From assembly GCA_037576195.1 (NCBI GenBank), contig CM075103.1, positions 2,728,001 through 2,792,000 on the forward strand: a stretch of DNA of 64,000 bases. Direction: 5' to 3'. A program made the translations under genes and the position numbers. Origin of the DNA: Phytoseiulus persimilis. Lineage: Eukaryota; Arthropoda; Arachnida; Mesostigmata; Phytoseiidae. The notes below the pieces were generated by a model. It ran no database searches. It was given only the letters and a program-made list of their open reading frames with translations, and was not told the origin of the DNA. The number at the start of each line of letters is the position of its first letter. Positions within the stretch are counted from its first letter, which is position 1. Shown here piece by piece: positions 22,001 through 35,319 of this stretch.

Positions 22001-22855
22001 CTGCGACGGGTCGTTCGGAACGAGGAAACCCTGCCCTCTGAGGACAAGTGGCAACGAACCGTTGGAGTCAATCGGACAGGCAGTCCTGTCGTTCGTAAAT
22101 CATAAATCATCTTGCAGCTCGTTCCTCCATCGTGCTCTTGCGATGTCGTCTCCCTCGTCTTCCTCCTTCTCTCGGAGGAGACGGGCCAGCAGCGTTCTTT
22201 TCAACAGACTCTCCTGTAACACTTGTTCCTCCGGGGCGTATGCTCGGGGCTTCTCCCTTCGCAGCGGGAGATATCGTTTTCTCCACGACCCTACAAATGG
22301 TTAACGTTCGTCGTCGAGTTCTTATTCCCTGTCCGGGCACGATTAGATCGACCGATCCCAGCCGGTCAGAAACCCGAAGGCATTCCCGACTTGGATCACC
22401 TTGGTTCATCCTCTCTCGAGGAGAAGAAGCGTTCAGAAATGCAGTTATTCTTTGTGGCGTTCCCGCATCGAAACGGTCAGATCCGGACTCGGAAAAACTG
22501 CGAGAAAGAAATGTCGCCTCAAAGAATCTCGCGAGCTCCCTCGGCTCCTCGTATTACAGACCTGAGGAATTCCTGAGAAATATGCAACGAAGGTGGCGCT
22601 GTATGTGGGCCCCGCTAAGGACGGTGCTGATTCCCCTGGACGGATTTCCAGCTCGTCGACTGAAATTCTTCTGAAAACTGGTCAAGCTGCGTTGAGTTTT
22701 ACAGAACCAGCGATCATTGATTTTTGCGCCATCCCACGGGTGACTCTTTGACAATTCGGGGACTCCCTGCCGCGGGAAGAAAAGCCGGTCCGCTCTCGTA
22801 CCGCGAAGATATCATTCAGAGTTCTGATCATTTCTTCTCCTTGAGGGTCTGGTCT

Positions 22856-23128
22856 TCATGTCGCCTTCCGGATGATTGCCAAAATCACCGCAGTGACCAG
22901 GGACGGTAAGCGAGTTTTTGAGAATGAATCCAACATGTAAACATATATCACCGCGGTGGAATCTCTTATGCGCACCCCTTGGAATACGGATTTAGACGCC
23001 GGAATCTCAGACGCTCGAAACTCCCCCTCTTCTGACCCTCCGTATATCTTTATGGATTTGATTCTGTAGGTTGATGTTCCCGTCGTCAAACTTGCACGCG
23101 TACTTGAACTTGAACGTAAATGCTGCAC
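22856..23128 (-). CDS. unrecognised fragment, 90 aa
   Basis: The minus-strand frame reads TSTYRIKSIKIYGGSEEGE, then FRASEIPASKSVFQGVRIR, DSTAVIYVYMLDSFSKTRL and PSLVTAVILAIIRKAT. The end is hydrophobic and could be a membrane segment. No family recognised and no splice evidence. Confidence 0.18.
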   Translation of the reverse strand: MQHLRSSSSTRASLTTGTSTYRIKSIKIYGGSEEGEFRASEIPASKSVFQGVRIRDSTAVIYVYMLDSFSKTRLPSLVTAVILAIIRKAT

Positions 23129-24148
23129 GCGTTCGAGGGAGGAATGAGGCTCAAATGAAGCTTGGGAGCGAGCAGTTAAGTATTACTCCCGACCAAGATG
23201 AAATCACAGAAGACGGAAAAGATCACAGCATTCGATGTATCACGAGAAGGATGTTCGCTCACTCAGACTGCCGGCTGCTTTAAGAGGAGTCCACTTAAAA
23301 GAAACTCGTTCTTTCACTAGTGTTAAAAAGGGTGAGATCGATATTCGGGCATATGAGCATTCGGCAGAAGGTGCTCAATCGGGACTGTTGGCTCTGTGCT
23401 CGGGCCTGATACCTAATTTTGTTGGATGCTTCGATGCTTAGAATCACGCCGCAACTGGTGCAATATGTGGGGGAGTGACGAGTAGTTCCCGTCGTTGTTT
23501 TTTCGTGTATGCCTCTCACGACAACTTCTCCTAGAGACTGGGAACGGTGTCTGCGGGGACCCGTAGGCCCCGAAGTAGGAGGGCTTTCAACGGAGAGACA
23601 CAATCGAGCTCGGCAACGAAAAATGGTACAGATATTTCGGAAAGCGTCCCGGAATCAATTCCCAGGTCCCGAAGAGGAGCTTCTCCATTTACTCGGCCTG
23701 ACTCGGCTCACCGAAATCCTGTCCGTGACCTGATCTGATTCAAAAATTACGACTGCTGTGTAATACACATATGATGGCTCGCATTTTTCGAAATCTCAGT
23801 AGAGTGCGGGTTCGGTGTACCCATGCTTATTATTAGAGATTTCAGAGACTCGTTCTCGAAACTCATCAAATGGAGAACGATAGCGAACGCAGCTGGGCTT
23901 CGCGGCCCTGAGGATCTCATGAACCATACAGCTCCGCGACCCGCGACGCCTCGCGTAGCGCATTGATTGTCTATTATCATATGTCGCTTCCTCGGCCCGA
24001 AAAAGAGAATGTTCACTTCCACGAGCGGAACGCAACACGCGTTGTGCGTTCGCACGGATGAAGGACATATTCACATTCGGCTCCATAAGCAGCCTCCAAG
24101 AATCAGCCCACTGTGCTGTTGTACGGGGCAAAATATGGTTCGGAGCTT

Positions 24149-24571
24149 CTAAAGGATTATCTCATGATTTGTCGTCCGACGAGAGGTTCCAGTTTCACGA
24201 GCTCCGGTTTTCTCTGCGAGCTCCCTGAATAGGAGCTCATCTAGTAGAGGAATCAGCTCTGGCAAATCATAATTTATAGAGCTCATAATACCGTTGAGGA
24301 CCATGGGATTTGCAGAGTTCGTCGTTTCTTTTCGGCTTACACGTACACAGGGGTCGCTGCGCCCACAGCTTGTGGATATATTGACAAATGATGAACGGAA
24401 TGCAGTCGAGCGCCAAAGTTCGAGTGGCGACTCGTTAAAAGTAAGTTCAAGGCACGAGGACTTGTCAAGGAATTCTGGAAACAGCCAAAGAACTATCCTG
24501 TTCGGGCAAATTGCCAAGAACCTCTCCAGGTCCTTCAGCTGCTTCGGCTCATCGACGTCCTCAACAGCCAC
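24149..24571 (-). CDS. unrecognised leucine-rich fragment (repeat-like)
   Basis: A 140-residue minus-strand frame: AVEDVDEPKQLKDLERFLA, ICPNRIVLWLFPEFLDKSS, CLELTFNESPLELWRSTAF, with the rest less convincing. The leucine spacing recalls irregular leucine-rich repeat proteins, but no cap or F-box is visible. A GTAAGC donor near 24,345 may end the coding part, leaving the last 60 residues as intron. Upstream, a strong acceptor (cccactctctcctccag, near 24,640) leads into frames that stop, so the model is broken: pseudogene or missed splice. Confidence 0.3.
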   Translation of the reverse strand: MAVEDVDEPKQLKDLERFLAICPNRIVLWLFPEFLDKSSCLELTFNESPLELWRSTAFRSSFVNISTSCGRSDPCVRVSRKETTNSANPMVLNGIMSSINYDLPELIPLLDELLFRELAEKTGARETGTSRRTTNHEIIL

Positions 24572-24894
24572 CGTATCAAAGTAGTCTCAAACAGGGTTGA
24601 CTTTGATCTCCCCTCAGCCGCTGCTTTGGACTTCTGGAGGAGAGAGTGGGAGAAAATACCTAACAAGACCGGCAGCACAGACGAGTGATTCGGAAACTTG
24701 GAGCTGCTCAGACGTTGCTGCGAGCCTCGGTTCCGCTCCAGATGGACGAGTTGACTAACACGACTCCTCTGAAGATGATCAACAGAATAAGATATTATCA
24801 AAGAGGCAAGCATGAGTTCAACATCATCCCGTCGGAGCGACTCCGCGCAGGGATCCATAACATTCTCATCAACTAAGGAACTCGGATTTGACAT
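24535..24894 (-). CDS. unrecognised 119-aa frame upstream of the 24.1-kb fragment
   Basis: Minus-strand frame beginning MSNPSSLVDENVMDPCAES, then LRRDDVELMLASLIISYSV and DHLQRSRVSQLVHLERNRG. It overlaps the 24,149-24,571 frame in a different register. The first 60 residues look more protein-like than the rest. It could be the preceding exon of the same gene. Confidence 0.2.
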   Translation of the reverse strand: MSNPSSLVDENVMDPCAESLRRDDVELMLASLIISYSVDHLQRSRVSQLVHLERNRGSQQRLSSSKFPNHSSVLPVLLGIFSHSLLQKSKAAAEGRSKSTLFETTLIRWLLRTSMSRSS

Positions 24895-27800
24895 TTAACC
24901 ACTCGAGTTGAAGTTTTCAGAGAAGTCAGATGAGAATTCAGCGCACGGCGACCTCTTTAGTGTCGGCTCAGATCAGAAAGGCAACTTCCTACTCAGCAAC
25001 ATCCACATTTGATGAGAGCGACCCGAGTTTGTTGGAACATGCCCTTGCTAGTCACCGTTCGTCGATGGCCACGCTGCGGGAGTATGGATGGAATATGATT
25101 CATGGACCCGTTTCCCGAGCAGGCGACCAGTTGCTTTTGCTCATCCGAGTATACTTGGAGTGGACAGCTTCATACGACCCGTGCCTCTACATGCTTTCAA
25201 GTGTGTTTCTCCCTGCGCCTTCAACTTCGGAACAATGACCCCATTGAAACTTCCGCTGACACCGCTTCTGGGTACCTAGCCGCTTGTTTGCCCCGAGCCG
25301 AGGTGTCAACTTGGAATATTTCTCCCTTGAGAGCTCCGTTTCGGGCCGCGTTGCAGCAGACTTCAGGGAGCGAACCTGTCCCGCTTAACTCCCTCACCTC
25401 TGTACACACTCCCACTTGGTCCCTCCGTGGCTCCTTTGGGTACAACTGCTGCTCCGAGCTGAGAACATCTTGAAATGATCCCCATCCCACGCAGAGCACT
25501 TTGAAGGGATGTATTCTGCCTTCGCAGCAAGTGCATATCCGCGGCAGGCTCTTGTCCGGGATCGGATCATTGAAGTCCTGCTCGTGTCAGGAGGACCAGA
25601 GAAAAGTGTGCAGCTCGGTTCGGAAGATTCAATCCCAGGATGATTTGAAGAAAGCTGGACTCCCACGTTCGAGCGTAACGGAGCAGAAAAAAATACGCGC
25701 GAAACGTCCGGAATCGATGTTTCCAACCTCATCGTCGGAGAGAACTGCGAACCGCCTGTCACTTGTTCGCTTCTTTTGAAAATTACGCCATCCGCGGAAC
25801 GCAGCTCCCGAGTTATTTCTCGGCTACGTAGATTCAGTGGGCGTGGATCATTCAAGCGATGGAAACCAAGCGTTCCCAAGATGGAATCCCGCACGGGTAA
25901 TCGTTCGAGCCTGGTGATTCGAAGAGAAACATTGAGGAGCAGAGGACGCAGAAGTTTCCGTCCAGTCGGGCGGACGCCTCATCGGGAACGCTGTGGATTC
26001 CTACTGTGCGCCATTTCTGCGCCGAGCTCATTGTTGACGACTCGGCTTCTATTCCAACGTGTAGTTTCAGCATCGCTTGCCTAGTACGCCTCTTCGAAGA
26101 CGTCGCCGTTAAAGGAAGCTGGCTGTATTGTATCGGTCTCGACGATGGTCGCGACGGGGCAAGCAGGGCATGCCCGAGCACGTTGAGCCACGCGTTAAGG
26201 CGAACAAGCAGGCACGGCTGAACGCGACGGCTGTCCAAACGGTACCCAAGAGGGTTGTAATTTAAGAGAAGAGAACATCTTGTATTTGCAAGGCGGAAGC
26301 TCCTTTGTGGTGGCCGCGCGCCCGTCGGAGGAGAATAATAAACGTTTAGGAATACGGGACCTTGCTCACATCCGAGACGTCAAAGTGAGCGATGAAGTCA
26401 ACCTCTCGGGCACGGGCCCCTCAACCGGGGTTGGGAAATCCGAATTGCGTCCGCCGAGATTCCAGACCTCCGGAACGGTTCGGCTGTGGACTGGAGGGAG
26501 TTTTCCTCCGGTCGGATGGCGTGGGAGGAGCGGTCGTTGTTCCGGAATCGGAGCCGGCGGACGAATTGAGAACTTTTCCTCTGAGCTCGTCGTAACGAGC
26601 GCCATCCCAGCGACTCCTACGCGCAGTGGTCGCGGGCCAGCTGTGGGATCCGTTAAATCCGCAGTGCAACAACCACCATTCCAGCGTGCAAGCTTGGGTG
26701 TCTCTTCAGATGAGTGGCGATGAGCCCGGAACGGAACTAGAGCTCTGGAGCACGTGCAGCTGAGATCCTCGCTCCCGCTCATGCACTTCGAGCAGCGATA
26801 ATAGTTGTCTTAACTACTTCGTCCGGAACGTGCTTCCAAATGAACTGCGGCGGATGCGGATCCACTTGTTTCATTTACGCGCCTGTTTCATTCACTCATG
26901 TTATGAATACATGAGATGTGATGTACACAGCCACGTTTCATGTTACAGCTAAGTTAGAGCCATATGTATGCGGAAAAAGCGGATGCAGCGTCTGACTAAT
27001 CTGATTGTCTGGCTCACTGGCGAGCGGACAGAGTGTTTGGACTGTTGTGGTTGACCAGCACGCTGAATGTTCGCGAGACTGTTCGCCGGCCTCGGGAATG
27101 AGCCGTTCTCAACTGCTCATACCTCAAGAGTTTCGTAATCGCTCTCTAATTGGCAGAAGAAAAGCTTTCGCTCGTCCCGGATCGTAGGACTCGTTGCCAG
27201 GCGCCTCGTGACGAAAGCCGGCAACAAAAAAGCGAGCTGCCGCTACCGCTAATTTACGTTAATACAATGACCTACATTCGCAGAAAGTTAATGAACTGAG
27301 CTTCAGGGCTCACAAGATATGTGCCGTCTTCACTTTGATAGGAGTCGCACAACAATCCGGTTCTACCCATGCATAGGATGCAGCGCACAGACCCGCCCGC
27401 TCGAATAGATACCGAGCGGTAAGACCAGCACAACGCGGTGTTCAAGCTCGGCGTCTGTATCTGCGTCTGATTGGGAGCACGCGCCGAGGTGCCATTGAAT
27501 ACTTGAGTGGAATCGGAGGAGTCGGTGGAAAATCCCCGAAGTTTAGATGATCCGGGAGTCCGGGCGGACTGGATCACCGGAACCGTGTCCTCAATTAGTC
27601 ACTAAGGTCTTGCGTCAGATCCGCTAAGCCACAAACACTCCCGGTTTGCGCCTACTTTGCAGAGAATCCTCTTATTCAACTTTAAATTGAAGCTTGTAGC
27701 CAATAAAGTGTCGCCGCTGTAGCGTGAAACTGTGAGCACAACAACGCTCAGTACAACGGGATCCTCATTTTCCTCTCGAGTAGATCGCTGCGAGACATGA

Positions 27801-29439
27801 GAACGCTAAGGTTTTCTCACATTATTCATGCTTTGTCTCTCGACGCTAGCTCGAAATAATTCACGAGATCCGCACGCGGTTTGCGAGGAAGCCGAGGCTC
27901 TCGTTTCACTATCGCCTCGTTTTAGCTCTACTCGCTAAGTAATCTCGTTAACTCTAAATCGACGTCGGGCGTCCACTCGGCGAGCTTGAAGGCTCGCAAG
28001 CGACGTCGGCCTGACTGACGGACCGAAAGTCGGGGGCCGGTTGGAACCACCCGGAAGGAGCGTGCACAAAATGAAGTTCATCAATCCTCACATCGGCTGG
28101 TAGGTTCTCCTCCGAGGCTGTCCGCGTCGGGAACAGCTGTCAGAATGACCCGATTGTGTCGAGTCGTCAACAAATTAGAGAGCTGAGCGCCCCGCTGTTT
28201 ACACTGCCTGCGGAAGACGCTTTATTGTCATTGCTTGGCCGTCGTCGAGCAATCAAAGCAAGGAAGTCGAGTCCACTTCCTACTAATATGTTCTCTCGGC
28301 CGCATGCGGCTTCCCTTCTTCTCAGCAGCTTAGAGATTGCACTTTCTCACTGTTGAACAAGCATCAACCCCTCCATTCATTGCCCGTATACTAGCTTCAT
28401 CAAACCGAAGGAGCGAATTTATTAATCTGAGCAGCTCGCTCATAAACGAGTTGGCGGAGCGTCGGCGAGCTCCTGATTTCTGATTTTCTAATTCACTGCT
28501 CTGGCAGTACAGGGTTCACATGACATTGGGATCGATTCCACGGGCTCGAAGCCGTCGGGGCGGAAAGTATCGGGATGTTTGAGCGGCGACACCTCGTAAC
28601 AATGATCGCCCATTCCGTTCGGATTCTGGGAGAAAATTCTTTTCGGGTTCGATATTTTATCAGATGAGCGGGGCTTCACCCGACCGGACGACACAATTCG
28701 CGAAGTCAATTTGAAGAAGCAACATGCCATGCGATGCTCGCGGAGAGGAACGAGGGCACATCGATGCTTTCACGAGTGCTTGTTCTCTGATTGATGTCTG
28801 CTTGTCGATAGAAGTGGCGTCGGCTCCTCCCAAGAAAAATTATTACATGATAACCACTGACGCGAAAGGCTCATTTATGCGAGAGGACGCGCTGGTACGA
28901 TCCCCGACGGCGCAAGATTCTTTCTCAGGAGCGCACCTAGACATGTTCCAACCGATACTTTTCCGTTTTGTTAGGTGGATGATATTTGAGGGACAGTTGG
29001 TTGGTGAAGAGGAATTTATGGCGAACCAACAGCATAGGTACCGCTGGACTTTCGAGTTCATCGTGTTACAGGAACCTGAATGGTTTGACTCACTGTGCTC
29101 ATCCACCCTATTCGTCGCTAGGCTCCGGAGCGATGCCTCCGTGACTATGGGGAAGAAGGACTGCTGGTCGCCAACTCACCGAGCTCCGATTGGAGAGCCC
29201 AAGAACAGAATTCTACGATCGCCTTTTTCGAGGAAACCACGGAATGTGCTCGGAATCCAGTGCGATGGATTTCCACGATATCTGACCACCGATTCGCGCT
29301 AAGGGATTTTCTCCACGGGAATTCGAATGCGGTCCAAGTGTGAATCGAGCGACGAGGAGATGGAGTTGCGTTTTGGATTTGAGAATCTGAAGAAACTCCC
29401 CGGACCGCGATATTCGATGCCGCATCCGATTCCAGCGAG

Positions 29440-29478
29440 AAAGCGACGCCTTGGGTTCGACTCCCAGTGCCAGCCGAT
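29440..29478 (+). other. tRNA T-arm-like site, possible old SINE head
   Basis: TTGGGTTCGACTCCCAG forms a five-pair T-arm with a B-box. An A14 run lies about 350 bp downstream (29,817-29,830), as in a SINE. The intervening body does not resemble the SINE at 7,141 and no flanking duplication was found. Confidence 0.25.
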
Positions 29479-29816
29479 GCCTCGTTCCTCCTCGTTTGAA
29501 TGAACGGTGATGCATGTGACCAGTATAATGGACGAATGGTGTCCGAGTCATTGGGCGAGGAACTACGGGGTCAGCTCGATAGTGATCGTTACCAAGGCTA
29601 ATGAGCATGCGCTGTTGTTTCGGTTGCCTAATTCGTCAATGGGATGTTGCTGAATCAGTTCTTTCCTCCATCGTCGCCGCTATTCGGCTGAAGAGGCTGT
29701 CCTCAAAATAGGGGCTTCGCGGATCATCTGGATCCCATCTCAAACCGCAGTTCGGTGTGGGCGCTTCCGAGAGAAGCCCGGCAAGCGGGCATCGACTTCC
29801 AAAAATAGAACGATTT

Positions 29817-29830
29817 AAAAAAAAAAAAAA
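29817..29830 (+). repeat. A14 tract
   Basis: Uninterrupted run of 14 adenines; possibly a retroelement tail. Confidence 0.8.
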
Positions 29831-32800
29831 TCAGCCATGATCGGCTCGGAAACCTCATCTTCGCCCACTTTTGATCAAAGCGTTGGTTGCAGTTGTTTTA
29901 TCTTGGACCTATGTTGGGAGTGATACATACATACAGTGGTCATATGAATGGGACGTCACGTACATTCCATCCACAGCCATTCGTGGCTCGGATTCTCATT
30001 GAATATGTCACGTTTTCTCCGCGTGGGCCCCACTTATGTCCGACGTTCATGATCCGTAAATATCGTTTAAGCGTCGCGTGAGCGTGGTCTGTAATCAGGC
30101 GTATGTTCTGCGCAACCTCGCTGCTCGGGAAAGCTATCAAAGACACAGAGACTGAATCGGTAAGAGCTCGTAATGACCTCAATCGACGAAGGTTCTCCAT
30201 TATTCAAAGTTCAGCTATGGCCGATTGAGATACGCGAGTCTGGGACAGCGACCACTCGCAATGCCAGTTGGAAACTAGCCGGTCGCTACGTTCCCTGCCC
30301 AGGCAGGTCAGCGGAACACATTGGCTTCCAGGAATCGTGTCACATGGAGAGTAAAGTCGACTGGATCTATGGGAAGGTGATTTGATGACATGGGTCTTCC
30401 GGGGAAATGAGTGGGAACGATATCAATGCCTCGAAAATTCGAGTCCGGCCTCTCAACGGTCGCGTGGCTCAGTCCTGCGATGCAGTAACAGGCAAGGGGA
30501 AATGAGGAAAGGCCGCCGCGCCTCCCTTCTTGTTTTACGGCGAATTCTCGGGGACATCTCTCATATCCACTACTTAACCGAGTCCAGCTACGCGAGTCGG
30601 AATTCTGACACCCACCAACGCAGTCGAATCACGTCTGTGCGCACAGACGGAGTGATAGTTCGTCGGGCGGATCGCTGGTCTCTCGACTCCTACTCTCCGC
30701 ACCGGCTATTGTCCTTCTCTCTCGTCATTCCAGTACTACTGCGTCAGCAAAAGCCACTGCCACGCAATCAGTGTCTGGACGAGAGTCCCGGGAAACGCCC
30801 GTAGCGATGCGCTAAAGACTAAATTTTCATTTTCAGGGAGTACAAGATTTCGAGGGAGAGTCGCACGACTCTTCTCCCAGGCCGTCTCACCTGGGAACGC
30901 ATCTACATCCAGAATCATTCCCGTCATCTGCAGACGTTCTCTGAGCCTTAAGCTCGGCATCGAGATGCCCACTCCGCCGATGATAAACCCAGAATAATTC
31001 TCGAAGTCAGCCCTAGATCACGAGACAGGCTCAGCGATCCGACAGCGAAAATCCGGGGTCGATAATGAGTCTGGATGCGCTGTCAGCGCGCCCGAGTCGT
31101 GAAAACTATCCCGCTCAACAAGGATATATTGGCGGCATTAAAAAGGTCTGTGAGCTGGAGAACGATCCGCACTTCCAGTAAATTATGGACGAAGCCATGA
31201 AAATGAATCACTTTGAATCGAGGGCATGAACGAGCATCGAGACCGTGATGCAATGCGCCCAAAACCAGTACATACTTACCTATCACCGGGCTAACTCGAG
31301 AGCGTTTCGGAGAGTGACTCTGACTCCTGCCGAAGGGGCTCCGAGAGGGTGGAGGTTAACTGCACGCCCGGCTTTCCCGGAATCCCCGGGGCACAAAATT
31401 GCGAGGATTCGAGCAATCGCTGCGAACGTCGCTCGAGAATCCAGTACCATGACGCTCGGGTTCTGTTTTGAATTCTAACAGATGGATCTGCGTTCGAGGA
31501 ACACCGTATGTATCGGCGAGAAACGAACAAACGGAAGAATTAACGAGAGGAAATTAGAATTTCCCGCAGAAGGTCAGCCGTTTGCGAATTCTGTCCGATG
31601 CCATCCGAGCGGAGGGAAACGGAAGCTGCACCAAACTCTGCTGTAATCCCCCCTGGCGAGGGTTAGTTTCCGCCGGCAAGCGTGGATTAATTGGAAGCTT
31701 TTACGACTGCAACCACCGCTGTTTCACACTATTTTCTCAGCGCTCCATCTTCGGTTACTGTGGCACGAGAACTCGATGGAGTTTGTGGCCGCCACTTCCG
31801 CTCGACTCGCCGTTTCCAGTTATGACGGAAACTCGGACCGCTCCGGAAAGTCCCGCGACTCGTACGGAGATTCGTTCTCCGATCTGACGAGGGACGCGCA
31901 CACCCATCGACGAGTTCGTCCGCCAAAAGAAAAAGGACCAAAAAACCTGTGTCGGACAATTCCATCAGCGCCGGGGAAGAATTGACTTTAGTGAAAAATT
32001 AGTGAAAATTCAGAGGAAAAAAAATTGAATTTCCTCCTCCGTCTGCTCAGCCAGATCCGAGCAGAACTTTGGTCTCGGTGACCTGAAACCATGCGCCTCT
32101 CTGAGTTCCGTGAAGTAGCTCGCGGTTCGGGTTCAGCAGCTCCCTTGGAAGGGAACACTCGCCTCGGCCGTCTTGGGCACTTTCATGCGTATCTGAAAAC
32201 TCGTCCCTGAAAGTCATGAAACCAACCCGATAGATTTTGGATGGTCTCCTGCTCGTAACAGCATGTATATCTTCCATCGCGATGACTATTCAAGCCCCGT
32301 TTCGCATGAAGTTTCTTTACAGCTCGTCAATTTCTGAGAGAGACACAATGAGGTCTAAGACGCGCTTTATAGTAGTTCGATGCAGCAGACTCTTGTCGTT
32401 CTCGACGTACTCGTTGATGGCCAAGTTTCAATGGATGCCACTGGCAGTCGGATATCCCATGACTGCTCCGAATGGCTGTTATTGTCTGTGTGTCGCTGGT
32501 CTGTATCTCCGCTCGCCGGCACAACCCGTCCACCGACAACCAGCTGACCAAGTAGCGGCTTGCCGACCGCGCGATAACAATCCCCTCGAGGCACCTAAGC
32601 GCATGATCTAGAACTCTCGAAATCGACTTCCATAGTCAAGTTCTAAAAACCGCCGGCTCGTCCCTCGGCCGCGAGCGACGTTTCTGCGAATCCACTTCGC
32701 GCCTCAAGGTCGACACTCGGAGTCATCTGGAAGCCTTACTCCGAGTTCCAGCCATGTGTAAGAAAACGCGAATGAAATTCGAGGTATCGCAGAAGTGGTG

Positions 32801-34677
32801 AAAGTCGGTTTGCAGCCGCCGCCGCCGCCGCCTCGATCTGTTGACGGGAAGCAGTTGGCGAAAGAATTGATGAGCCCTCAGGCGCCCCCGAATCGAGCCC
32901 GAGAAACGACACGATTGACTCTAATGCGATAAATGAATACGCGGATGGCTCCGCGAACAGCCCCTGGCAAACCCTCCCGAATCGTCTGAAAATTGGCCGG
33001 CGCAGGCAACTCGTAGAGCTTGCTCTCGAATGAACCAAAATTTATGCGAGCACATATTTCTTCAGTCGGTGGCTGGGTCGGGGGAGACATTGCACAGAAG
33101 GACGCCATCGTCGGGCGGATGACAGAAACCGATTCAACTAGCAGCGTAGGGAGAAGCTCATACGAAAGGACGAAGAACGGACGCACGGGAAGGACCCAGC
33201 GGGGGGAAGAGAAAAGCAAACAACATTTTTCCAGCGGCAGAATCGGAAGCCATGAGTAGGTCACGTTATATTAATTTGTCACGTTTACAGGAAGTCGACG
33301 ACAAGGATGTGGACGCCGTCCTGGGTTAGGTTACCCCGGAGCAGTGTTTGCGGAATTCGGACGTTCTCGCTATCTGGAGCGGCCAGGAGTTACAACGCTT
33401 GCGAGTTGATTCGCGCCTCTTTCTGTCGTTATGATTCCTCGCATTCCATGCAGGCACTACTCTTGGACATTCCTCCTCGGCTTCAGAGCTTTTGTGTTTG
33501 TCCGGAAAGTCCTGCGGAATCAAATTCTGGAAAAGCGGTGGGGAATCGACTCGAGGAGTTTCTGACTGGTACTGATTTGATTCATGTTGACGTTGATGAA
33601 ATAGCAACGAAAACGTCCGAAAAGTTCTTGGTCGATTTGTTGTTATTTGCTACGAAATTGGTGAGGAGCCGATGTTACGACGATTCTCTCGAACGATCCG
33701 GCTCAGAGCTCGGGGAAATGTTATTACAAGCGACGCCCGGGCAACAGGGAGGGCGTACATCATCGCGACCTTGACGATTTCGACATCGCCGCGGAGACCC
33801 CTGGTCCTAGCGATTCCGTTGGAGTCATTCGGGGTCAGGATTCTGAGAACCGTCCCCGATATCGAAATAACACAGCTGTCATGCATTCCTCTCAGTTTTC
33901 GTGCCCAGAGGAGTCCTCTAGGACCTCCCTTACAGAAATTCGCGGGTTGGGTCGTGGCGAGAAAGATCGGTCGTGCGACGCAGGGTCGCATCATATTCCG
34001 AACAGTTTCCAAAGTGAAGATCGTCATTCAGCATCGCGAGCTCAAAGTTGACAAGAATCGTTGAAGAGTATGTCTACAAGTTTGCTTCGTCATCAACGAA
34101 CCGGAACTTCGTCGATGAGTGCGGTTTCCGTGGAAGTAGGCTGCTCCACATCCATTGACCACTCCTGATTCATCGATGAAATTCAGATTTCGGGGGATTT
34201 TCGACCGACTCATGAACCGAGGTCGGATCGAAGCAAAACTGCGCGCGCTTCGCGCAGCGTGAGCGTTGTTCTCGTTGTCGAATGTAGCAGACGGACAATA
34301 GGAGATCATTCGGCAAACGACGCGTTGCCAGCAAACAAAAGCTGACCTCATCCGCGTCAAACAACGCGGATAATTTTCCGCATGGTAGACAACAACAGTC
34401 ACCAACCGTGGCAGCAGAACGGAGGCGACGACGGAGGCTTGGCGGTTGCTTACTCCCGTTCCCGCGAGCAGACGCCCGCACAGGCTCCAAAGCGCGCGAT
34501 GCTGTGACATGCGACACGTTTTTTCTTCTTTTCGTCACAATGACAGTAGTTGTTCTACTCGCGGTGTTGTGTCTTCTGCTTCTCCTCCCGGCGTTCGATA
34601 GCACCGCTCGGCCCGACCGACTGTAGACGGGACATTCCCCGTCCAGGCGTTATTGGGAAGCCGGTATCGCTCGCGCG

Positions 34678-35319
34678 ATGGCTTCCTCGCTCGTTTGGCG
34701 TCTCGGAGAGAGATCTCGAAGGAGCGACATCCGAGCGATCCTCTATTCTCTTTCCAACTCGCGCTCCAGGTCGACGAGACCGCCGGTGCTGGGCCCGAGT
34801 CGCAGGGAGGTGACCGACGAAACATCTGAGCAAGTTGGCGGAGAGCCAGCCCACAGGTTGAGGCCCGTTCATTTTTCAAATAAGACGTCGATGACTAACG
34901 CGGACGTGAGAATTACAGACGGGACTGAATGTGGGAAACGAATGATAACATTTTCAATCGGCGCTGTCGACGTGACCGAAATTCTCGACCTTGAGCAGAG
35001 AAAAAATGGATACCTCTCGGTGGTGCCATTTTTAGTGAAACAAAAGGGAGCGTCCCATCGAGAAACTCGTCTCGACTCCCCGAAGTGGATCTCAGGCGAC
35101 GAAGCTGATGGCGACCGTCGAGGGAGCTCGCAGAGCTTGACCTCCGACTCAACGGACCCTGGTCGAGTTCCGGTGGATATCTGTGGAGCGCACCGTGCAC
35201 TGGTAGCGGACTCCGCGGATGAGAAAGCGCGTGCACTGACCTCCGAGGTCTCCGTTGAATGCGCGCTAGGTCCATGCGCACGCGACCGAACGACCGAGTC
35301 GGAGCACGCGCAGAACTGA
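34678..35319 (+). CDS. unrecognised 213-aa frame
   Basis: Plus-strand frame. The central part (NADVRITDGTECGKRMITF, SIGAVDVTEILDLEQRKNG) looks plausible, but both strands are open here and no splice or promoter signal supports it. Confidence 0.13.
   Translation: MASSLVWRLGERSRRSDIRAILYSLSNSRSRSTRPPVLGPSRREVTDETSEQVGGEPAHRLRPVHFSNKTSMTNADVRITDGTECGKRMITFSIGAVDVTEILDLEQRKNGYLSVVPFLVKQKGASHRETRLDSPKWISGDEADGDRRGSSQSLTSDSTDPGRVPVDICGAHRALVADSADEKARALTSEVSVECALGPCARDRTTESEHAQN

Noticed and set aside
25394-26238. Retroelement aspartic protease suspected on the minus strand
   Set aside because: No D-T/S-G active-site motif and no second conserved block could be found.
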